Below the pieces are notes generated by a model. The model was not told the origin of the DNA. It saw only the letters and a list, made by a program, of their open reading frames with translations, and ran no database searches. Of a stretch of DNA of 64,000 nucleotides, positions 23,370-32,410 are shown in pieces. The position numbers were made by a program, and so were the translations under genes. The first letter of the stretch is position 1. Every line of letters starts with the position of its first letter. The stretch is from assembly GCA_963815965.1 (NCBI GenBank), contig CAWFIT010000017.1, positions 147,945 to 211,944 of the forward strand. Direction: 5' to 3'. Origin of the DNA: DASVFB01 sp963815965. Its GTDB lineage: Bacteria; Actinomycetota; Thermoleophilia; Gaiellales; Gaiellaceae.

Positions 23370-25376
23370 CTCGAGCAGTTCGGCTTCGCCGAGGATCGGC
23401 GTTCCCGTCTTCTGCGCCTTCGTCAGCTTTGAGTTGCCCGGCTCCTCGCCGACGACGAGCCCGGTCGTCTTCTTCGACACGGAGTCGCCGACCTTGGCCC
23501 CGAGCTCCTCGAGCGCCGCCCGCGCCTCCTCGCGCGAGAACGACTCGAGCGTTCCCGTGATGACGTAGGTCTGCCCACTCAGCGGTCCCTCCTTCGGCCG
23601 TTCGTCCTCGCCGGCCTCGAAGCGAAGGTCGAGCCCGCGGAGCTCGGCGACGAGCGCACGGTTCTGCTCGTCCGAGAACCACTCGACGATCGATTCGGCG
23701 CGGTCCGGCCCGATCCCCTCGACCTCCTGCACATCCTCCTGCGTCGCGTCGAGGAGACGGTCGACCGAGCCGAAATGAGCGGCGACGTTGCGCGCAGTCA
23801 CCCAGCCGACGTCGGGAATGTTGAGGCCGAGGAGCACACGCCAGAACGGCACCTGCGCCTTGGACTGCTGAATCGCCTCGATCGCGCTCGTTGCCGAGAT
23901 CTCCGCGAAACCGTCGAGTTGCAGCAACTGCTCCTTCGTCAGGCGATAGAGATCAGGGAGCGACCGCACGAGCCCCTCAGCCCAGAGACGCCGGATCGTC
24001 TCCTCGCCGACGCCCTCGATGTCCGCCGGACCCTGCACCCAGTTGATCAGCGTCTCGAGCCCGCGCGAGGGGCAGGCTCGATTTGGGCAGCGGTGCATCG
24101 CCTCGCCCTCGGGCTTCACGATCTCCGCGCCGCATAGCGGACAGTGCGTCGGCATCTTGAACGCCTTCGTGCCACGGCGGTGACGGCCCGCCGGTCCGAC
24201 GATCTGCGGGATGACGTCGCCCGCGCGCTGAACGATCACGTTGTCGCCCTCGCGGATGTCCTTGCGGTTGATGTCCTCCTCGTTGTGGAGCGTCGCCCGC
24301 GAAACGGTGACGCCGCCGACCTCGACCGGTTCGAGCATCGCCCACGGGTTGAGCGCGCCCGTCCGGCCGACGCGGATCAGGATCTTGTTCAGGCGCGTCA
24401 CCGCCGTCATCGGCGCCCACTTGAACGCGCGCGCCCAGCGCGGCCGTCCGTGCAGCGCGCCGAGTTCACGCTGCTGTGCGGTCGAGTCGACCTTGATCAC
24501 GATCCCGTCGATCTCGTAGTCGAGCTCTGCTCGACGCCGCTCCCAGTCACGGCACGCCGCGGCGACGTCTTCGATCGATTCGAACCGCTCGGCGAACGGG
24601 TTCGTCCGGAAGCCGTGCTCGCGCAGCCACTGCAGCGTCTCCCAGTGCGACTCGAACTCGAGCCCTTCGGCGTATCCGATGCCGTAGACCCAGATCGAAA
24701 GCGGCATCCCGCGTGTGATCTCAGGGTTCTTCTGCCGCACCGAACCGGCCGCGGCGTTGCGCGGATTCGGCGTCGGCTTCTTCCCCTCGGCGACGAGGCG
24801 TTCGTTGAGCTTCCTGAAGCCGGACAGCGGCATGTAGACCTCACCGCGAACCTCGAGCACCGGCGGTGACTTCTCTTCCGGTGCGAGCCGCATCGACAGC
24901 GGTATCGAGTCGATCGTGCGCAGGTTCGGCGTCACGTCCTCGCCGCGAGAGCCGTCACCTCGTGTCGCCCCGCGTACGTAGATCCCGTCCTCGTAAGTGA
25001 GGTTGATCGCGAGCCCGTCGATCTTCGGCTCGAGCACGTAGGCGACGGGATCGTCTCGGTCGAGCCGCTTGCCGACGTCGTCGGCCCACTTGGAGACGGC
25101 TTCGTCCGTCGTCACCTTGTCGAGCGAGCCGAGCGGGAGGCGGTGCTCGACCTTCTGGAACTTGTCCGACGGCGGTGCGCCGACGCGTAGCGTCGGCGAG
25201 TCGGGCGGGATCTCGTCGTCGGGCAGGTCGCGCTCGAGCTCGATGAGCTCGTCGAAGAGCCGGTCGTACTCCGCGTCGGAGACCTCGGGATCGTCGAGGA
25301 CGTGGTACGCGTACAAGTAACCCTTTAGAAGCTCGCGGAGCTCGTCGATGCGGGAGGTCGTCTTAGAGGACGCCAA
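23355..25376 (-). CDS. ligA: NAD-dependent DNA ligase LigA
   Basis: 673 residues when started at TTG 25376. The Ia domain (HVLDDPEVSDAEYDRLFDEL) is followed by the adenylation domain with lysine K118 in LEPKIDGLAINL and the EIDGIVIKVD motif. The OB-fold, a four-cysteine zinc finger (CPLC ... CPNRAC), helix-hairpin-helix repeats (IEGVGEETIRRL, VEGIGPDRAESIVEWF) and a C-terminal BRCT (SGQTYVITGTLESFSREEA) complete the standard order. It seals nicks in replication and repair. The frame runs far upstream as low-complexity shadow of the next gene; the TTG overlaps the HAD gene's 3' end by 14 nt, implying coupled translation. Confidence 0.95.
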   Translation of the reverse strand: MASSKTTSRIDELRELLKGYLYAYHVLDDPEVSDAEYDRLFDELIELERDLPDDEIPPDSPTLRVGAPPSDKFQKVEHRLPLGSLDKVTTDEAVSKWADDVGKRLDRDDPVAYVLEPKIDGLAINLTYEDGIYVRGATRGDGSRGEDVTPNLRTIDSIPLSMRLAPEEKSPPVLEVRGEVYMPLSGFRKLNERLVAEGKKPTPNPRNAAAGSVRQKNPEITRGMPLSIWVYGIGYAEGLEFESHWETLQWLREHGFRTNPFAERFESIEDVAAACRDWERRRAELDYEIDGIVIKVDSTAQQRELGALHGRPRWARAFKWAPMTAVTRLNKILIRVGRTGALNPWAMLEPVEVGGVTVSRATLHNEEDINRKDIREGDNVIVQRAGDVIPQIVGPAGRHRRGTKAFKMPTHCPLCGAEIVKPEGEAMHRCPNRACPSRGLETLINWVQGPADIEGVGEETIRRLWAEGLVRSLPDLYRLTKEQLLQLDGFAEISATSAIEAIQQSKAQVPFWRVLLGLNIPDVGWVTARNVAAHFGSVDRLLDATQEDVQEVEGIGPDRAESIVEWFSDEQNRALVAELRGLDLRFEAGEDERPKEGPLSGQTYVITGTLESFSREEARAALEELGAKVGDSVSKKTTGLVVGEEPGNSKLTKAQKTGTPILGEAELLELLGR

Positions 25377-25983
25377 GCAGATCCTCCGGCGTCTCGACGA
25401 ACGCGTCCGCATCCTCGACTCGGTGGATGCCGCCCCAGCCGACGGCGACGGCGTAGACACCAGCCGCGCGCGCCGCAGCGACGTCGAACGGTGAATCTCC
25501 GACGTACGCGGCGTCGGCGGGGACGGCTTCCAGCAGCTCGAGCGCCTTGAGGATCGGCTCGGGCTCTGGCTTGTGCCTCTCGGTGTCGTCGGAGCCGACG
25601 ACGGCGTCGAAGTACTCGCCCATCCCGGCACTGAGAAGAACCCGCTCGACCGTCGGTCGCCGCTTGGCGGAGACGATTCCGAGCCGCCGGCCTTCCGCCT
25701 TCAGGCGCGCGAGAACGTCGAGGACGCCGTCGAAGCAGACGAGGTCCGAGTACTGCGGATCGTTGTGCTCGCGGTACACCTGCACGAGCTCGTCGACATG
25801 GTCTGGGTCGAGGAGCGCCATCTGATGCGCGAGGTTCGTGCCGCCGACGCGCGCCAGGATCTCCTCGTCGGGGAAACGGCGGCGAAGAACCGTCTCCGTC
25901 GCGTGATGGAAGGAGCCAAGGATCACGGCGGCTGAGTCGACGAGCGTGCCGTCGAGGTCGAAGAGGACGACTGGGAACTGCAT
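25363..25983 (-). CDS. HAD-family phosphatase (PpaX/Gph-like)
   Basis: 206 residues. HAD motif I is VLFDLDGTLVDSAAVI, motif II GIVSAKRRPT, the Lys lies in ERHKPEPEPILKALE, and motif IV is YVGDSPFDVAAARAAG. A helical C1 cap (residues 18-80) is typical of phosphoglycolate phosphatase and pyrophosphatase PpaX. The substrate is not certain. It lies 3 nt after truA and overlaps the ligA start, forming a truA-HAD-ligA run. Confidence 0.88.
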   Translation of the reverse strand: MQFPVVLFDLDGTLVDSAAVILGSFHHATETVLRRRFPDEEILARVGGTNLAHQMALLDPDHVDELVQVYREHNDPQYSDLVCFDGVLDVLARLKAEGRRLGIVSAKRRPTVERVLLSAGMGEYFDAVVGSDDTERHKPEPEPILKALELLEAVPADAAYVGDSPFDVAAARAAGVYAVAVGWGGIHRVEDADAFVETPEDLLGVL

Positions 25984-25986
25984 CGG

Positions 25987-26700
25987 TCAATCGTAGGCAA
26001 CGCGCGCGAGGTACAGCCCCCACGACGGGGCCGTCTGCCCGGCCTCGTCGCGCGCGCGGCCGTCGAGTAGCGGCGCCAGGTCGACGCCGTCCACCATCGT
26101 GCCGACGATCGTCCGCACCATGTGCCGGAGAAAGGAGTCGGCCGTGATCTCGAAGGCCAGCACGTCGTCGTCCTCGAGCCAGCGCGCGTCTTGCACGACG
26201 CGCGTAAAGACTTTGTGCTCGGTCTCCGTCCGCGTGAACGCCGTGAAGTCGTGCTCCCCGATCAGCAGCGTGGCCTGATCCTGCATGCGCGCGACGTCGA
26301 GCGGCCTCGGATACCACCAACTCCGGCGCGTCTCGAACGGCGAACGCACGCGGCTCCGCCAGACGCGGTAGCGGTACGTGCGGCGGCGCGCACTGAACCG
26401 TGCATTGAAGTCCGGCGCCGCTTCCTCAGCGGAGACAACCGCGACGTCGTCCGGCAACGCCGTGTTGAGCGCCTCGGCCACGCGCTCGAGCCGTGGCCCG
26501 CCTTCCGCGTCGACACTTGCGACGTTTGCAAGCGCGTGCACGCCTCTGTCCGTGCGGCCAGCGACCACGAGACCGCTCCAGGCTGGAAAGATCGCGTCGA
26601 GCGCCTCTCTCAGCGACGCCTCGACCGTGCGTAAACCCGGCTGTGCGGCCCAGCCGCGGAAGCCGGTCCCGTCGTACGCGAGCGTTAGCTTCAGCCGCAT
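25987..26700 (-). CDS. truA: tRNA pseudouridine(38-40) synthase TruA
   Basis: 237 residues. The catalytic aspartate D51 lies in VAGRTDRGVHALANV. The N-terminus LKLTLAYDGTGFRGWAAQPG and late DSFLRHMVRTIVGTMVDG are TruA signatures. It modifies the anticodon stem-loop of many tRNAs. In many bacteria truA directly follows rplQ. Here rplQ ends at 29989 on the same strand and 3.3 kb of accessory genes intervene. Confidence 0.95.
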   Translation of the reverse strand: MRLKLTLAYDGTGFRGWAAQPGLRTVEASLREALDAIFPAWSGLVVAGRTDRGVHALANVASVDAEGGPRLERVAEALNTALPDDVAVVSAEEAAPDFNARFSARRRTYRYRVWRSRVRSPFETRRSWWYPRPLDVARMQDQATLLIGEHDFTAFTRTETEHKVFTRVVQDARWLEDDDVLAFEITADSFLRHMVRTIVGTMVDGVDLAPLLDGRARDEAGQTAPSWGLYLARVAYD

Positions 26701-26703
26701 GTC

Positions 26704-26713
26704 AGGCTGACCT
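26704..26713. promoter_or_regulatory. Possible IdeR/DtxR-like iron box between truA and the VIT-like gene
   Basis: AGGCTGACCT differs by one base from the AGGCTAACCT core of the IdeR/DtxR operator. It lies 65 nt upstream of a VIT/CCC1-type carrier, where iron control would make sense. This is a short match and could be chance. Confidence 0.3.
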
Positions 26714-26778
26714 GCGTTTACTTGTCAGGAGTGCCTTATGTTCTATGACCTTGCGACTCGATTGGCATACTCTACTCA

Positions 26779-27252
26779 ATGACCGAGCACGCATTCCTGC
26801 TCCAGCGCGTGCAGCCGGCGATGGTCGGGCTGATCGACGGCTCGCTTTCGACGCTTGCACCGATCTTCGGCATCGCGTTCTACACGCACGAGCCGCACGC
26901 CGCGTTCGTCGCCGGGCTCGCGACCTCGATCGGCGCCGCGATCTCGATGGCGTACTCGGAGGGCCTTTCGGACACCGGTGAGCTCACCGGCCGCGGCAAC
27001 CCAGTCGCGCGCGGCTCGATCACCGGCGTCGGAACGTTCATCGGCGGGATTCTGCACACGCTCCCGTTCCTGATCCCGGACTACCACACAGCGGTGGTGA
27101 CGGCCGGAATCATCGTCGGCTTCGAACTCGTCGGGCTCGCGGCGATCCGCTGGCGCTTCTTCGACACGAGCTTCATCAAGTCGCTCGGCTACGTCACCTT
27201 CGGCGGCGCGGTGATCGCGCTCGTCGGCGTAACGATTGGCACCGCCGTCTAA
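26779..27252 (+). CDS. VIT1/CCC1-like (putative Fe/Mn carrier) membrane protein, short
   Basis: 157 residues with about five hydrophobic helices. VQPAMVGLIDGSLSTLAPIFGIAF matches the first VIT/CCC1 helix with its G-x-x-D-G motif. IGAAISMAYSEGLSDTGELTGRG aligns with the second helix and its cytosolic metal-binding turn. Family members are usually 220-240 residues and act as dimers; the shorter length suggests loss of the long cytosolic loop. Transport of Fe2+ or Mn2+ is inferred. ATG follows TACTCT by 5 nt (leaderless style). Confidence 0.75.
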   Translation: MTEHAFLLQRVQPAMVGLIDGSLSTLAPIFGIAFYTHEPHAAFVAGLATSIGAAISMAYSEGLSDTGELTGRGNPVARGSITGVGTFIGGILHTLPFLIPDYHTAVVTAGIIVGFELVGLAAIRWRFFDTSFIKSLGYVTFGGAVIALVGVTIGTAV

Positions 27253-27270
27253 CCGGCATAAGCTCGACGC

Positions 27271-29107
27271 GTGCGTTCCGTCGCGGGGATCGCCCGCTGG
27301 AGCATGCGCCGACCGTGGCGCGCCATCGCGCTCTGGCTCGTCTTCGTCGTCGTTGCCGACGCGACCGCCTTCGCGACCGGCATAAAATCCCTGCAAAACG
27401 GCCGCAGTCGGCGAGTCCGCGCGCGGCTACGAGTTGATCGACGAGCACCAGGCGTACGGGCCTGCGCGCGAGTGCGGCTACGTCCACAGCGACACGCTGC
27501 CGGCCGGAAGTCCGGCGTTCCAGGCTGCCGTCCGAGACGTTAGGGCGCGCATGAGTCGCGATCTTGGCGACATCCAAGTGCGCACCGCAAGCACTCTGCA
27601 CGACGTCATCGTCGTCGGTCAGTGGACGCATCCGTACGACTTCAGCGCGCTTCACGCATCGGTGGTGCCGTTGGGCAGGGCGCATCCTCTTCTACGTCAT
27701 TCGTTCGCGGCAGGAGCGCCGTAGCGGCCTTCCGTCACACGAGGCGCTCGAGCTCACGGCGCGCACGTCCGGACGGACGGTGATCGTGTCCGGCACAACC
27801 GTCGCCGTTGCGATGGCGGGCATGTACTTCGTCGGCTCCAAGGTCTTCAACGGGCTCGCGAGCGCCACGATCGCCGTGATCGTCCTGCGCGGTCGCCGGG
27901 TCGGTGACGGTGCTACCGGCCGTGCTGGAGCTGCTCGGGCCGCGCATCGACCGCGGGCGCATTCCCTTCCTGCCCCACCTGCACACCGATTCGACCAAGT
28001 CGCGTTTCTGGCCCGCCGTGATCGACCGCGTGCTGCGGCGGCCTGCACTCTCGGTGGCGCTCTCGGCCGGGTTGCTGGTCTTGCTCGCGTTGCCGGCACT
28101 CGACCTGCACTTCTCGAAGCCGAGCGACAACGCGCTCTCGTCGCAGAGCGAGCCGGAGGTCGCCACCTTCAGCAGGATCCGCGCCGCCTTCCCCGGCACG
28201 TCGGAAGCCGCGATCGTCGTCATCGCGGGGCCAGCGGAGCGCCGAGCCGCCGTCGAGCTTGCGCTCGGACGCCTCGAGGCGCTTGCGGTGACGCGCCGCG
28301 TCGCCCATCGTCCGTTCACGGTCAGCGCCGGTTCAGACGGCCGATCTGGCGCGCTCGAGCTGCCGCTTGATCGGCGCGGGCGACAACACGGCCAGCAGGC
28401 ACGCGATCGGGATCCTGCGACGGGAGCTCGTGCCCGCGACTCTCGGCAAGATCCCTGGAGTCGAGACCGCGGTCACAGGCGCAACCGCCGAGGACGTCGA
28501 CTTCACGCGGCAGATGAAGCACGGCGTGCCGTACGTGATCGGGTTCGTGCTCATCTTCGCCTTTCTCTTGCTGCTCGTCGCGTTCCGGTCGATCGTCGTG
28601 CCGCTCAAGGCGATCGTCCTGAACCTGCTCTCCGTCGGCGCGTCGTACGGCGTGCTCGTGCTCGTCTTCCAGCACCACTGGGCCGAGTCGCTGCTCGGCT
28701 TCAAGTCGAACGGCGCAATCATCTCGTGGCTGCCGCTCTTTCTCTTCGTCGTGCTCTTCGGGTTGTCGATGGACTACCACGTGTTCATCCTCAGCCGCGT
28801 CCGCGAGGCGGTCGACGGCGGAATGGCCACGGGCGACGCCGTGCGGCACGGCATCACCGTGACCGCGGGCGTCGTGACGAGTGCCGCGCTCGTGATGGTC
28901 GGCGTCTTTTCGCTGTTCGGCTCGCTGTCATCGCTCGACGTGAAACAGGCGGGAGTCGGCCTTGCCGTTGCGGTGCTGCTCGACGCGACCGTGATCCGCG
29001 CCGTGCTCCTGCCCGCGTCGATGGAGTTGCTCGGGGAGTGGAACTGGTACCTGCCACGCTTCCTCGAGCGTCTCCCGAGGACGCAGCTCGACACGCCTGC
29101 GGCTTAG
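27271..29107 (+). pseudogene. MMPL/RND-type lipid exporter, decayed (internal deletion and about four frameshifts)
   Basis: Recognisable MmpL pieces lie in order in changing frames. They are the N-terminal MRSVAGIARWSMRRPWRAIA; then VGESARGYELIDEHQAYG (frame change near 27400); then FYVIRSRQERRSGLPSHEAL and TSGRTVIVSGTTVAVAMAGM (near 27690). Next comes VTVLPAVLELLGPRIDRGRI (near 27890), then GAGDNTASRHAIGILRRELV through the second RND half (near 28366). That half includes VLFGLSMDYHVFILSRVREA. Between the first periplasmic segment and FYVIRSR about half of the first membrane domain is missing. The 1.84-kb remnant compares with more than 2.1 kb for intact members. GTG at 27271 still has a TAAGCT -10 element 6 nt upstream. 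Confidence 0.8.
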
Positions 29108-29985
29108 GGAAGGCGCAGCGACTCGTTCGCGTCGCTGACGAACAGGCCCGGCTTCGGGCCGCCGCCGATCACGTAGACGCTACCGCCGAGCGCGGCAACG
29201 CCGAGCCCGTGGCGCGGCGTCGGCAAATCGGCGAGCCGGCGCCAGTGGCGACGCAGAACGTCGTAGGCGTAGACCGTGCGAACCGTCCCGCCCGGTGCCT
29301 CTCCCCCGACGGAGACGATGGTCTTCCCGACCGCCGCCGCCCCGGTCCCTCCCCGAGCGTGCGGCACGGGCGCCTCGCGGCGCCATCGCTTCTCGCCGGG
29401 CGCCCACGACTCGACGAGCGTGAAGTTCGTGTTCAGGCCCGTGACGCGGCCGGCAATCGCGTAGATCCGTCCGCGCGTCGCGGTAACGGCGAGATGCTGG
29501 CGCGCCTTCGGGCCGGGGAGCGTCCGCCAGCGGCCGCTTCGCGTGTCGTAGGCCAACATCGAGCGGACGTTGCCGCCGTCGCCCACTCCGCCGACGACGT
29601 AGATCGTCCCCCGAAGCGCCGCTGCTCCCGCGGCCGCACGTGGCGACGGCATCGACATCGTTCGCCAGCCGCTGCCTTCGAGCACGAACGCGTTACGTTC
29701 GGCGCCGTAGCCGCCGAGGACGTACAGCGATCCGCGCGCGACCGTGGCGGCGGCGTGATTGACGCCCGCGGGAAGGTACGGCCCGCTCCGCCACGTGTCC
29801 GACGCAGGCGAGTAGAAATCGACCTTTCGGCTGCTCCCCCCGTCGGCGAGGAAGCCGCCGGCCACGGCGATCTCGCGGCCGTACGCGGTCGATGCAACCT
29901 CAGTGCGTGGCACCGGCAACGGCGCGTGCACGCTCCAGCCGCCCCCGAGAACGGCCAGCGCACCCAGCGCCGCCCGGAGGAGCAT
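29104..29985 (-). CDS. Secreted six-bladed kelch-repeat protein
   Basis: 293 residues. A short hydrophobic start (LLRAALGALAVLGGG) suggests export or anchoring. Six kelch blades follow, each with a hydrophobic strand and Gly pair: IAVAGGFL, LYVLGGYG, IYVVGGVG, IYAIAGR, IVSVGGEA, VYVIGGGP. They are spaced about 45 residues apart with W-R/W motifs. Such propellers bind proteins or glycans. Its start codon is only 3 nt after the rplQ stop, so it rides at the end of the ribosomal operon. Its stop overlaps the MMPL remnant's stop. Confidence 0.82.
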   Translation of the reverse strand: MLLRAALGALAVLGGGWSVHAPLPVPRTEVASTAYGREIAVAGGFLADGGSSRKVDFYSPASDTWRSGPYLPAGVNHAAATVARGSLYVLGGYGAERNAFVLEGSGWRTMSMPSPRAAAGAAALRGTIYVVGGVGDGGNVRSMLAYDTRSGRWRTLPGPKARQHLAVTATRGRIYAIAGRVTGLNTNFTLVESWAPGEKRWRREAPVPHARGGTGAAAVGKTIVSVGGEAPGGTVRTVYAYDVLRRHWRRLADLPTPRHGLGVAALGGSVYVIGGGPKPGLFVSDANESLRLP

Positions 29986-29988
29986 GTC

Positions 29989-30384
29989 CTACCCGCGCTG
30001 GGTCGGGCCCACGCCTGCGCCGTCGGGCTCGTAGTCCACGAACTCGAGGTAGACCATGTCGGCCGCGTCGCCCTGGCGCGGGCCGAGCTTCACGATGCGG
30101 GTGTAGCCTCCGGGGCGGTCGGCGAAGCGCGGCGCGACGTCGGCGAAGAGCTGGTGCACGACGTCCCGCGACCGCAGCGTCGAGATCGCCTGCCGCCGTG
30201 CGGCGAGGTCGCCGCGCCGGCCGAGGGTGATCATCTGCTCGGCGAGCGGCTTGACCGCCTTCGCCTTCGCTTCGGTGGTCTTGATCCGGCCGTGTTCGAT
30301 CAGCGCACCGGCGAGGTTCGCGTAGAGCGACTTGCGGTGGGCGGACGTCCGCCCGAGCTTCTTGCCGGCGCGCTGATGTCTCAT
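29989..30384 (-). CDS. rplQ: 50S ribosomal protein L17
   Basis: 131 residues; L17 core MRHQRAGKKLGRTSAHRKSL, then LIEHGRIKTTEAKAKAVKPL and YTRIVKLGPRQGDAADMVYLE. It binds 23S rRNA near the exit tunnel. It follows rpoA by 4 nt, the usual alpha-operon order. Confidence 0.97.
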   Translation of the reverse strand: MRHQRAGKKLGRTSAHRKSLYANLAGALIEHGRIKTTEAKAKAVKPLAEQMITLGRRGDLAARRQAISTLRSRDVVHQLFADVAPRFADRPGGYTRIVKLGPRQGDAADMVYLEFVDYEPDGAGVGPTQRG

Positions 30385-30388
30385 TCGA

Positions 30389-31369
30389 TTACAGCTCTTC
30401 GCCTCTGAGGTTCAGTCCGTGCGCGGCGAGCGTCTCCTTGACTTCCTCGATCGACTTCTTGCCGAAGTTCGGAATCGCGGCGAGCTCGTTCTCGGTCTTC
30501 GTGACGAGATCGCCGATCGTCTCGATGCCGACGCGCTTGAGGCAGTTGTACGACCGCACGCCGAGCTCGAGCTCCTCGATCGGGAAGTTCTCCATCCCGT
30601 GCGCGAGCGACTCGGTCGGCCCACCGCCGTCGACCGGCGCTGCGGCGACCTCGCCGAAGCCCTGGATCTTCTCGATGTCGGTGAAGATCGCGAGCTGACG
30701 GATGAGGATCTCGGCGGCCTGTGCGATCGCCTCCTTGGGATCGAGCGTGCCGTCGGTCGAGACGTCGAGACGCAGCTTGTCGTAGTCGGTGCGCTGACCG
30801 ACACGGGCGGCTTCGACGTCGTACGAGACGCGGCGGACGGGCGAGAAGATGGCGTCGATCGGGATGACGCCGATCGTCGTCTCGGAGCCGCGCGCGAGCT
30901 CGGTCGGCGCGTAGCCGCGGCCACGGCCGATGGTCAGCGTGATGTCGAGACGCCCCTTGTCGGACAGATGTGCGATCACGAGCTCCGGGTTCAGGATCTC
31001 GAGGTCGGCAGGCGCCTCGATGTCGCCGGCCGTGACCTCGCCCGTGCCCTTTGCCGACATGCGCACCTCGATCTCCGGCGACTCGCCGTGGAGCACGCAG
31101 ATCATGCTCTTGAGGTTGAGGATGATGTCGGTGACGTCCTCGCGAACGCCGGGAAGCGTCGTGAACTCGTGCGAGACGCCCTCGATCTTCACCGAGGTGA
31201 CGGCGGCGCCCTCGAGCGACGAGAGCAGCACGCGGCGCAACGAGTTGCCGAACGTGTAACCGAAGCCACGATCCAGCGGCTCGATCACGAAGACTCCGCG
31301 GTTCTCGTCCACTTCCTCGTGAACGATCTTCGGAATCTGGAACTCCCTCAAACTGGTCATAGTTGCCAA
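30389..31369 (-). CDS. rpoA: RNA polymerase alpha subunit
   Basis: 326 residues. The N-terminal dimerisation domain (RGFGYTFGNSLRRVLLSSLEG) is followed by an acidic linker. The C-terminal domain has the UP-element/activator surface LGVRSYNCLKRVGIETIGDL and NFGKKSIEEVKETL. It starts at TTG 31369 with AAAGGA upstream; ATG at 31360 is the alternative. Confidence 0.97.
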   Translation of the reverse strand: MATMTSLREFQIPKIVHEEVDENRGVFVIEPLDRGFGYTFGNSLRRVLLSSLEGAAVTSVKIEGVSHEFTTLPGVREDVTDIILNLKSMICVLHGESPEIEVRMSAKGTGEVTAGDIEAPADLEILNPELVIAHLSDKGRLDITLTIGRGRGYAPTELARGSETTIGVIPIDAIFSPVRRVSYDVEAARVGQRTDYDKLRLDVSTDGTLDPKEAIAQAAEILIRQLAIFTDIEKIQGFGEVAAAPVDGGGPTESLAHGMENFPIEELELGVRSYNCLKRVGIETIGDLVTKTENELAAIPNFGKKSIEEVKETLAAHGLNLRGEEL

Positions 31370-31385
31370 GGCAATCCTTTCTTTC

Positions 31386-32006
31386 TTACTTGCTGTAGAG
31401 CTCGACGATGAGTGACTCCTGCACGGGAGTGTCGATCTCCTCCCGCTCGGGCCACTTCAGGATCTTGCCGGTCAGGTTGTCGTGGTCGGCCTGCAGCCAC
31501 GGCGCGACCGATGCGGTCAGGTCGGTGGCGTCGCGGACGACGGCCTCGGCCGACGAGCCGGGCGCGATGGTGACGACGTCGTTCGGGCGCACCTGATAGC
31601 TCGGGATGTTCACCCTCCGGCCGTTCACGTGGAAGTGCCCGTGGCGGACGAGCTGCCGGGCCTGCGCGCGCGAGGCGGCGAAGCCGAGTCGGTAGACGAC
31701 GTTGTCGAGGCGGGTCTCGAGGATGCGGAGCAGGTTCTCGCCCGTGACCCCGGTGCCGCGAGTCGCCTTCTCGTAGTAGGTGCGGAACTGCTTCTCGAGC
31801 AGGCCGTAGTAGCGGCGAGCCTTCTGCTTCTCGCGCAGCTGCAGCAGGTACTCGCTCTGCTTGATGCGGCCGCGGCCGTGCTCGCCCGGCGGATAGCTCC
31901 GGCGCTCGATCGCGCACTTCTCGGTCAGACAGCGCTCGCCCTTGAGGAAGAGCTTCATCCCCTCGCGGCGGCACTGCTTGCACTTCGGCGAGCGGTCGCG
32001 CGCCAT
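31386..32006 (-). CDS. rpsD: 30S ribosomal protein S4 (zinc-binding C+ form)
   Basis: 206 residues. The N-terminal zinc site is CKQC followed by CLTEKC; SYPPGEHGRGR and the S4 RNA-binding domain RLDNVVYRLGFAASRAQARQ follow. S4 starts 30S assembly and in many bacteria represses its own operon. Its ATG overlaps the rpsK stop (TGATG); the longer frame to 32267 is a shadow of rpsK. Confidence 0.97.
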   Translation of the reverse strand: MARDRSPKCKQCRREGMKLFLKGERCLTEKCAIERRSYPPGEHGRGRIKQSEYLLQLREKQKARRYYGLLEKQFRTYYEKATRGTGVTGENLLRILETRLDNVVYRLGFAASRAQARQLVRHGHFHVNGRRVNIPSYQVRPNDVVTIAPGSSAEAVVRDATDLTASVAPWLQADHDNLTGKILKWPEREEIDTPVQESLIVELYSK

Positions 32007-32410
32007 CAGACACGCCTCCGCTTCTTGGGCCGGACGCCGTTGTGCGCCTGCGGCGAGACGTCGCGGACACCGAGGATCTCGAGCCCAGCGGCCTGAAGCG
32101 AACGGATCGCCGTCTCGCGGCCCGAGCCGGGTCCCTTGACGAAGACCTCGACCTTCTGCAGGCCGTGCTCCATGCCCTTGCGCGCGCACGAGTCGGCGGT
32201 CACCTGCGCGGCGAACGGCGTCGACTTGCGCGAGCCCTTGAAGCCTGCCGAGCCGGCCGACTCCCACGCGATGACGTTCCCGTCCTTGTCCGTGAGCGAG
32301 ACGATCGTGTTGTTGAACGACGTCTTGATGTGCGCCTGGCCGATGGCGATGTTCTTGCGCACGCGGCGCCGCGTGCGACCGCGGGTCGCCTGTCTACGAG
32401 GAGGCGCCAT
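32006..32410 (-). CDS. rpsK: 30S ribosomal protein S11
   Basis: 134 residues with IAIGQAHIKTSFNNTIVSLTD, SAGSAGFKGSRKSTPFAAQ and the C-terminal HNGVRPKKRRRV. It forms part of the mRNA-exit platform. The ATG overlaps the rpsM stop (TAATG). Confidence 0.97.
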   Translation of the reverse strand: MAPPRRQATRGRTRRRVRKNIAIGQAHIKTSFNNTIVSLTDKDGNVIAWESAGSAGFKGSRKSTPFAAQVTADSCARKGMEHGLQKVEVFVKGPGSGRETAIRSLQAAGLEILGVRDVSPQAHNGVRPKKRRRV

